From contig JAJCXT010000118.1 of assembly GCA_029263295.1 (NCBI GenBank), positions 1 through 37,877 on the forward strand: a stretch of DNA of 37,877 nt, written 5' to 3'. The position numbers were made by a program, and so were the translations under genes. This document shows, piece by piece, positions 34,201 to 37,877 of this stretch (its first letter is position 1; each line of letters opens with the position of its first letter). The notes under the pieces were generated by a model. It had not been told where the DNA came from. It saw only the letters and a program-made list of their open reading frames with translations, and ran no database searches. Origin of the DNA: Acidobacteriota bacterium (GTDB lineage Bacteria; Acidobacteriota; UBA890; WLXD01).

Positions 34201-34439
34201 AGTCCACCGCCAGTCGACCCGTGAAAGAAGGTGAACGGCTTTCCGGGAACACCATCGACCGCGGTAACGCGACCGCCGCGGTACGGGCCGACACTGCGAT
34301 AGCGCATCCCGGCCAGCTGGCTCGTAGTTGCGGCCGCTGGAGACTCAGTCTGGGCCGCGGGTGCTGGGAGGGCTGACAGCGCGACGATGAACACGAGCGA
34401 CGAGACTGTCGCCGCGCGGCGGAGGAAAGAAACGTGCAT
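31272..34439 (-). CDS. Large secreted VPS10/BNR-repeat propeller protein ('glycosyl hydrolase'-annotated family)
   Basis: A 1055-residue exported protein (signal about 1-33, ending PAPAAQ) whose first two thirds are a ten-or-so-bladed sortilin/VPS10-like propeller. Asp-box (BNR) motifs recur: RTDNAGHTWGNV, RSTDMGETWSF, RSRDGGSSWERV, RSKDGGDTWEQL, RSDDGGDTWSKA, SLDGGDTWSP, SRDGGDSWADV, RTTDFGQTWRR, FDDGRSWESL. The C-terminal region (about 800-1055) has a beta-sandwich-like part and a long helical segment rich in Gln/Glu (QLDSVQERLQAAG). ATG 34439 is chosen for the signal peptide; the frame is open to 34484. The family is abundant in Acidobacteriota and Bacteroidota; often labelled glycosyl hydrolase without proof. 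Single gene, convergent with the PQQ propeller. Confidence 0.92.
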   Translation of the reverse strand: MHVSFLRRAATVSSLVFIVALSALPAPAAQTESPAAATTSQLAGMRYRSVGPYRGGRVTAVDGVPGKPFTFFHGSTGGGLWRTDNAGHTWGNVSDGFFEVGPVGAVEVANADPNVIYVGTGSACIRGNVSIGRGMYRSTDMGETWSFIGLENAGQIGRVLTHPADAELVYAAVLGNPFGASEERGVYRSRDGGSSWERVLFVSAETGAVDIAMNPANPRILFAAMWRGERKPWTVVSGSEDGGLFRSKDGGDTWEQLEGGFPQGLVGRIGVAVSPADPNRVWAVVEADEKRSAVYRSDDGGDTWSKASAQSRLVSRSWYYMHIEPHPTDPDTVFVLNSGFFRSIDGGENFNSISMPHSDHHDLWIDPSNPDVMLMGNDGGATVSLDGGDTWSPQFNQPTAEFYSVTVDNGFPYRLYGPQQDNSTISVPSMATYSGISMQHWRAVGGCETGPIAINPTNPEIFYSGCFGGRLARFDQSTEQFRQIRDYPENMAGMPESELRFRVQWNAPITTSRHDPEVLYHGSQYVHRSRNEGQSWDVISPDLTGNHTEMFGPAGGPITHDITGVEIYSALLAIEEDVHDAATIWTGSNDGVISISRDGGDSWADVTPAGLPALSTVNRIEPSPHRAGKAYAAVYRYRVDDWAPYIYRTTDFGQTWRRIADGSRGIPAGSPVRVVREDPAREGLLYAGTEFGLYVSFDDGRSWESLQLNLPITPVADLRVHFGDLVVATQGRAFWVLDDLSPLHQLSDEATSADAWLFAPRPAYRTSATTSSRDYDRDRVFGAMMPRAWLGENPPDGALIYYMLGDNSAVPDLEILDASGELVREFSANARRNSPPAAVGLNRFVWDLSYRGPDLGGPFSPPGPRAVPGSYRVRLTVGETVQEREFEVRKDPRLTYITVADLQEQFDFLQRAMREVGRIQTGRRHISSIREQLDSVQERLQAAGTGENLTTAIDSVRGQLAAIEGELTNTEGGGWASEPQIQGHLTWVLTAASSQRGMRTDARPTDQLVERLDDLTVEIDAQLAALATLETGEIEELNRRLDVLQLPAVAIGEHR

Positions 34440-34627
34440 CGGGAGGCCTCGGCTGTTGGCTTGGACGGAAGCCCGATTCTGCACATCCGACAGCGTGACG
34501 TCGAGGCGGCCTGATCATCAGGTGGTCGCGCGCCACCGATCATGCGGCTGGGTTTCGGCTGGATGTTCGGGGCCTGCGCGAGCTCGGCGCTTTGCTCGAC
34601 GCCCAAGAGCGTGTTGACTAGGCGCGC

Positions 34628-36151
34628 ATGGATAACTCGGCGGACATCCACTGGGGAGCGCTGACGGCGCTGACCGTCTTCTACGCGCTGATCTTCGCGC
34701 TCGCCGCCATCGCGTCGCGCCGCCGCGTTACGGACGCCGATGATCTGATGCTGGCTGGACGCAATCTGCCCCTCTGGCTGGCCGCCTCGACGATGGCCGC
34801 AACGTGGGTGGGCGGCGGCTACATCAATGGAACGGCGGAGAGCACCTACGCGTCCGGCCTCGTCTGGGTACAGGCCCCCTGGGGCTACGCGCTGAGTCTG
34901 ATCGTTGGCGGACTGTTCTACGCCCCCATCATGCGCCGCCACGAATTCACGACGATGCTGGACCCGTTGCAGCAACGCTTCGGCGACCGGCTCGGTGCGG
35001 TGCTGTACGTTCCTGCGTTCACTGGCGAGGTCTTCTGGAGCGCGGCGATTCTCACCGCCCTGGGATCAACGTTCGGCGTCGTTCTGGGCGTCGATGTGCC
35101 GACGGGCATCATCGTCTCCGCCGCCGTCGCGATCGGCTACACACTGATCGGTGGCCTATGGGCGGTGGCCGTGACGGACGTCGTCCAGTTGAGTGTTCTG
35201 GTGGTGGGGCTGGCCGTCGCCACGCCGTTGGTCGCCTCGCATCTGGGTGGGGTAGCGAACACGTGGGCGGCCTACACCGAGCACTTCGGCGACGCGGCGC
35301 GACTCGTTCCACCGCTCGACGGATGGCGGCAGCCGGAATGGTCGGGCTCGTTCTGGAGCTGGTGGGACTCCGCACTCCTGCTGGTGTTCGGGGGAATCCC
35401 CTGGCACGTGTACTTCCAGCGGGTGCTCGCCGCCCGCAACGCCGCGACGGCGCGCTGGCTGTCGCTGGTTGCCGCGCCGGTTTGTATCATTGCCGCGATT
35501 CCGGCCGTGCTGATCGGCGCGGTCGGGGCGATGACGGACTGGGGCAGCCTCGGCCTGCAGGCACCCGAGGCCAGTCTCGTGCTCCCGTGGGTGCTCCGCC
35601 ACTTGGGCGGTCCGGTGATCGCCTCAGTAGGCCTAGCGGCGATCGCCGCGGCCGTAATGTCCTCGGTGGACTCATCAATCCTGTCGGCAGCGTCGATGGG
35701 CGCCTGGAATCTGTACCGACCGCTCGTCAATCCCGTCGCCTCCGCAACTGATCTGCGGCGCGCGATCAGAGCCGGCATCGCCATTGTGGGCGCCACCGCG
35801 CTCCTGCTCGCGCTGCGCGTGCAAAGTGTCTACGGCCTCTGGTTTCTGTCGAGCGACCTTGTCTACTGCGTCCTGTTCCCCCAACTCACGGCGGCGCTCT
35901 TCGATCCGAAGGCCACGCGCACGGGTGCCAAGGCGGCACTGGTCGTGACGGTGTTCCTGCGTCTCGGTGCCGGCGAGCCAATGCTCGGACTTGCGCGGCT
36001 ACTGCCCTACCCGATGATCGACGCGGCCACCGGGGCCGCGATGTTTCCGTTTCGCACGTTCACGATGCTGTGCGGGCTGGCCACACTGATGGTGGTATCG
36101 CGACTGGTGCGAAGCGGACCGGCCGCCGAGCCTCTGCGGCCCGCGCCCTAG
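34628..36151 (+). CDS. Sodium:solute symporter (SSS family), choline-transporter-like
   Basis: A 507-residue integral membrane protein with about 13 helices. SSS features: DADDLMLAGRNLPLWLAASTMAATWVGGGYINGTAE (37-72), GYALSLIVGGLFYAPIMRR, TMLDPLQQRFGDRLGAVLYVPAFTGEVFWSAAILTALG, and later AAIAAAVMSSVDSSILSAASMGAWNLYRPL, the conserved Na2-site helix with Ser-Ser. The ATWVGGGYINGTAE and PWHVYFQRVLAARNAATARW segments resemble animal and bacterial high-affinity choline transporters of the CHT type. Convergent with a phosphatidylcholine synthase gene 40 bp away, which uses choline directly; this context strengthens the choline assignment but does not prove it. The 143-bp gap upstream shows no clear promoter. 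Confidence 0.85.
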   Translation: MDNSADIHWGALTALTVFYALIFALAAIASRRRVTDADDLMLAGRNLPLWLAASTMAATWVGGGYINGTAESTYASGLVWVQAPWGYALSLIVGGLFYAPIMRRHEFTTMLDPLQQRFGDRLGAVLYVPAFTGEVFWSAAILTALGSTFGVVLGVDVPTGIIVSAAVAIGYTLIGGLWAVAVTDVVQLSVLVVGLAVATPLVASHLGGVANTWAAYTEHFGDAARLVPPLDGWRQPEWSGSFWSWWDSALLLVFGGIPWHVYFQRVLAARNAATARWLSLVAAPVCIIAAIPAVLIGAVGAMTDWGSLGLQAPEASLVLPWVLRHLGGPVIASVGLAAIAAAVMSSVDSSILSAASMGAWNLYRPLVNPVASATDLRRAIRAGIAIVGATALLLALRVQSVYGLWFLSSDLVYCVLFPQLTAALFDPKATRTGAKAALVVTVFLRLGAGEPMLGLARLLPYPMIDAATGAAMFPFRTFTMLCGLATLMVVSRLVRSGPAAEPLRPAP

Positions 36152-36191
36152 ACGGTTCCGACGGGAAGCCGCGCCCGTCTGGCGCTGCCAG

Positions 36192-36881
36192 CTACGCGCG
36201 CGACAGGTAGATGCTCACGCCCACGTAGTAGGCAACGAACCCCAGCGAGGCCCACAGGGCTCCGACCGCCGTGGGCTGACTCCAGACTACGTAGCCAAGG
36301 CCGGCGCCCCAGGCCAGCGCCAATGACAACGTCAGACGGCGAAGTCGCGTCATGCGCGTGGGATAGGCCCACTTCGCCGGCACGAAGGTACCGACCGCGA
36401 GACAGGTGATCACGACCAGGTTCACTGTCGTGCCGAGGGCGAGGTAGTGCAGGTACAGCACCGCCACGTTCCAGTACGACGGGAAGCCACGGAAGAAGTG
36501 ATCCGCGGTCTTCGCGTCGGCTTGACCGAACTGATACGCGGAGCTCAGGACGATAGCGACCGCGGCCGCCGTGCGCGCTCCCGGGGAGACCACGTCGAGG
36601 CGAAGCACGAGAAAGGCGGGCACCACAGCGTAGTTCAGGTAGTCGACGATATTGTCGAGCAACTGGCCGTCGTAGCCGCGTGTAGCCGCCGCGACGTTCA
36701 CCGCGCGAGCCAGATAACCGTCCAGTGCGTCGATCACCACGGCGGTGATCATCCACGCGAAGGCTATGCGCGGCCGACCATCGGCGACCGCGCCCAGCGC
36801 CAACAGCCCACACACCGCTCCGGTCGCGGTAAACAGGTGAACCGCCCAGGCTGCGGCACGGCGAGAAGCTGAGATATCCAT
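36192..36881 (-). CDS. pcs: Phosphatidylcholine synthase (CDP-diacylglycerol:choline phosphatidyltransferase)
   Basis: A 229-residue integral membrane enzyme of the CDP-alcohol phosphatidyltransferase superfamily, condensing CDP-diacylglycerol with choline to phosphatidylcholine. The catalytic motif Asp51-x2-Asp54-Gly-x2-Ala-Arg59-x12-Gly72-x3-Asp76-x3-Asp80 has the 12-residue spacing typical of bacterial Pcs rather than the eight or nine of other family members. AWAVHLFTATGAVCGLLAL near the N-terminus and NYAVVPAFLVLRL are also Pcs-like, as is FRGFPSYWNVAVLYL. The start ATG 36881 matches family length. It lies opposite and beside a choline-transporter-like symporter gene. Expected role: one-step phosphatidylcholine formation from exogenous choline. 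Confidence 0.88.
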   Translation of the reverse strand: MDISASRRAAAWAVHLFTATGAVCGLLALGAVADGRPRIAFAWMITAVVIDALDGYLARAVNVAAATRGYDGQLLDNIVDYLNYAVVPAFLVLRLDVVSPGARTAAAVAIVLSSAYQFGQADAKTADHFFRGFPSYWNVAVLYLHYLALGTTVNLVVITCLAVGTFVPAKWAYPTRMTRLRRLTLSLALAWGAGLGYVVWSQPTAVGALWASLGFVAYYVGVSIYLSRA

Positions 36882-36961
36882 CTCGCCGCATGGTGGCAGA
36901 GCGCGGCCCCCACAGCCAGCGGTCGCGGCGAGACCCCGGGACCCCGCGGTCGTCGGACTGC

Positions 36962-36967
36962 TAGAGT
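36962..36967 (+). promoter_or_regulatory. Candidate -10 box TAGAGT for the terminal amidohydrolase
   Basis: GCTAGAGTGG at 36960-36969 repeats almost exactly GCTAGAGTTGG upstream of the pentein-like gene (12922-12932). It is 73 nt before ATG 37041, with no distinct -35. Confidence 0.35.
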
Positions 36968-37040
36968 GGCGCCGCAGACTTTGCAGAACAGCCGCGCGTT
37001 TCGCCCCATGAACGGCGTGGCCCCCTTTTCCGGAGGAACC

Positions 37041-37877
37041 ATGTTCGCCAGGCTCACCCGCGCGTTGTTAGTGCTCACTCTCGCCATCGGCATCGGCGTC
37101 CCGCTCGCCGCCCAGGATCAGGAAGACGACGGTTTCGGCGGCATGGTCCCGGCGCCCGATCGGCGCTCCGATGAAGGCCAGGGCCCGTTCGACCGCCTGA
37201 TCATCCGTGGCGTCACGCTGATCGACGGCACCGGTGGACCGCCGTCAGGACCCGTCGACGTCGTGGTGGAAGGAAACCGCATCGCGCAGGTTCGCACGGT
37301 CGGATTCCCCGGCCTGCCGATCAACGAGGACCGGCGCCCGGGAGACGCTGACTACGAGGTCGACGGCTCCGGCATGTACCTGATGCCCGGGTTCATCGAC
37401 CTGCATGCCCACACCGGCGGCTCGGGCAAGGCGCCCAACGCCGAGTACAGCTACAAGCTGTGGATGGCCAACGGCATCACGACCTCGCGCGGCGTCGGCC
37501 ATGGCAACTTCGAGTTCTCCATCCACGAGCGTGACCGTTCGGACGAGAACGCGATCGTGGCGCCGCGCATGATCAGCTTCGTGCGCCCCGGCTCCGGCGC
37601 CGACTACGACGGCCCCGACGTCATCGATGACCCGTCGGCGCGCGAGTGGGTCCGGTACGCGGCAGAACGCGAAGCCGACGGTCTCAAGCTGGGCTCGTAC
37701 CCGCCCGACATCATGGGCGCCCTCATCGACGAGGCGCACAAGTACGGCATGGGCACCACGGCGCATCTCGGACAGGGCGGCGTAGCGCAGATGAACGCGC
37801 TCGACGCGGCTCGGCTCGGCCTCGACTCGATGACCCATTACTACGGTCTGATGGAGTCGATGTACGACAACTACAGC
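37041..37877 (+). CDS. Exported metal-dependent amidohydrolase, 3' end cut by window
   Basis: 279 codons visible with no stop. A signal peptide (about 1-25, ALLVLTLAIGIGVPLAAQ) is followed by the amidohydrolase layout: LIIRGVTLIDGTGGPP, VVVEGNRIAQV, then the metal site MPGFIDLHAHTG with His122 and His124 intact, DGLKLG with the probable carboxylated Lys, TAHLGQ (His242) and THYYG (His266). Unlike the amidohydrolase-like protein at 21106, all visible ligands are present, so this should be a working hydrolase; substrate class (imidazolonepropionase/prolidase/dipeptidase-like) is not decidable. ATG 37041 is preceded by GGAGGAA at ideal spacing. Confidence 0.9.
   Translation, partial: MFARLTRALLVLTLAIGIGVPLAAQDQEDDGFGGMVPAPDRRSDEGQGPFDRLIIRGVTLIDGTGGPPSGPVDVVVEGNRIAQVRTVGFPGLPINEDRRPGDADYEVDGSGMYLMPGFIDLHAHTGGSGKAPNAEYSYKLWMANGITTSRGVGHGNFEFSIHERDRSDENAIVAPRMISFVRPGSGADYDGPDVIDDPSAREWVRYAAEREADGLKLGSYPPDIMGALIDEAHKYGMGTTAHLGQGGVAQMNALDAARLGLDSMTHYYGLMESMYDNYS

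Noticed and set aside
36148..36891. 247-codon minus-strand frame overlapping pcs
   Set aside because: Different frame from the Pcs motifs (Asp-x2-Asp-Gly-x2-Ala-Arg), Arg/Gly/Ser-rich, no family features.

Overview
This is a roughly 38 kb, GC-rich (about 60-65%) bacterial chromosomal segment. Three very large FtsX/MacB-type permeases (two with the N-terminal 'permease prefix' segment typical of acidobacterial duplicated orphan permeases, ADOPs), small PadR regulators beside two of them, two GWxTD-domain lipoproteins and a VPS10/BNR-type secreted propeller protein all point to an Acidobacteriota-like organism. That placement is an inference from gene families; no rRNA or other taxonomic marker lies in the window. 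I saw no phage, transposase, CRISPR array, tRNA or rRNA.

Layout. 1-939 (-): secreted formylglycine-generating-enzyme-type protein, cut by the window edge. 1164-5420 (+): MacA-like adaptor, ATPase and two FtsX permeases, tightly coupled. 5541-8837 (+): ADOP permease, PadR regulator and a zinc-finger membrane protein, behind a 25-bp dyad. 8834-9157 (-): small HTH protein whose stop codon interlocks with that of its convergent neighbour. 9158-9637: non-coding stretch with hairpins, a tandem ~73-bp repeat and a second dyad, leading into PadR and ADOP number two (9638-12737). 13004-15560 (+): exported arginine-deiminase-fold protein coupled to an OmpR-type response regulator whose phospho-acceptor Asp is Glu. 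19743-15580 (-): His-rich periplasmic protein, ECF sigma factor, single-TM anti-sigma candidate, CpxP/CnrX-like periplasmic protein and ADOP number three, in operon order. 19932-23441 (+): Tat-exported threonine-aldolase-like protein, amidohydrolase-like lipoprotein without its HxH metal ligands, and a DUF3179 protein. 23542-26387: RRM RNA-binding protein, PAP2 phosphatase, 3-methyladenine DNA glycosylase, lipid kinase. 26446-26606: a structured non-coding RNA, possibly 6S RNA. 26852-28803 (-): tandem GWxTD lipoproteins. 28910-34439: unknown secreted protein, PQQ-type propeller, 1055-residue BNR propeller. 34628-36881: Na+/solute (choline-like) symporter facing phosphatidylcholine synthase. 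37041-end: amidohydrolase, truncated by the window.

The strongest candidate for something undescribed is at 22533-23441. The DUF3179 reading frame is interrupted by one in-frame TGA exactly where the family has the first Cys of its Trp-Cys-Pro-x-Cys motif. The frame then continues for 190 conserved codons. Twenty nucleotides after the TGA is the loop of a 7-bp perfect hairpin with the position and loop features of a bacterial SECIS element. The simplest reading is a selenocysteine-containing DUF3179 protein with a U-x-x-T motif. Secondary points of interest are the phosphomimetic response regulator, a sigma/anti-sigma/periplasmic-sensor module wired to an ADOP permease, two putative catalytic-residue-less enzymes, two different PadR-type dyads and the structured RNA.
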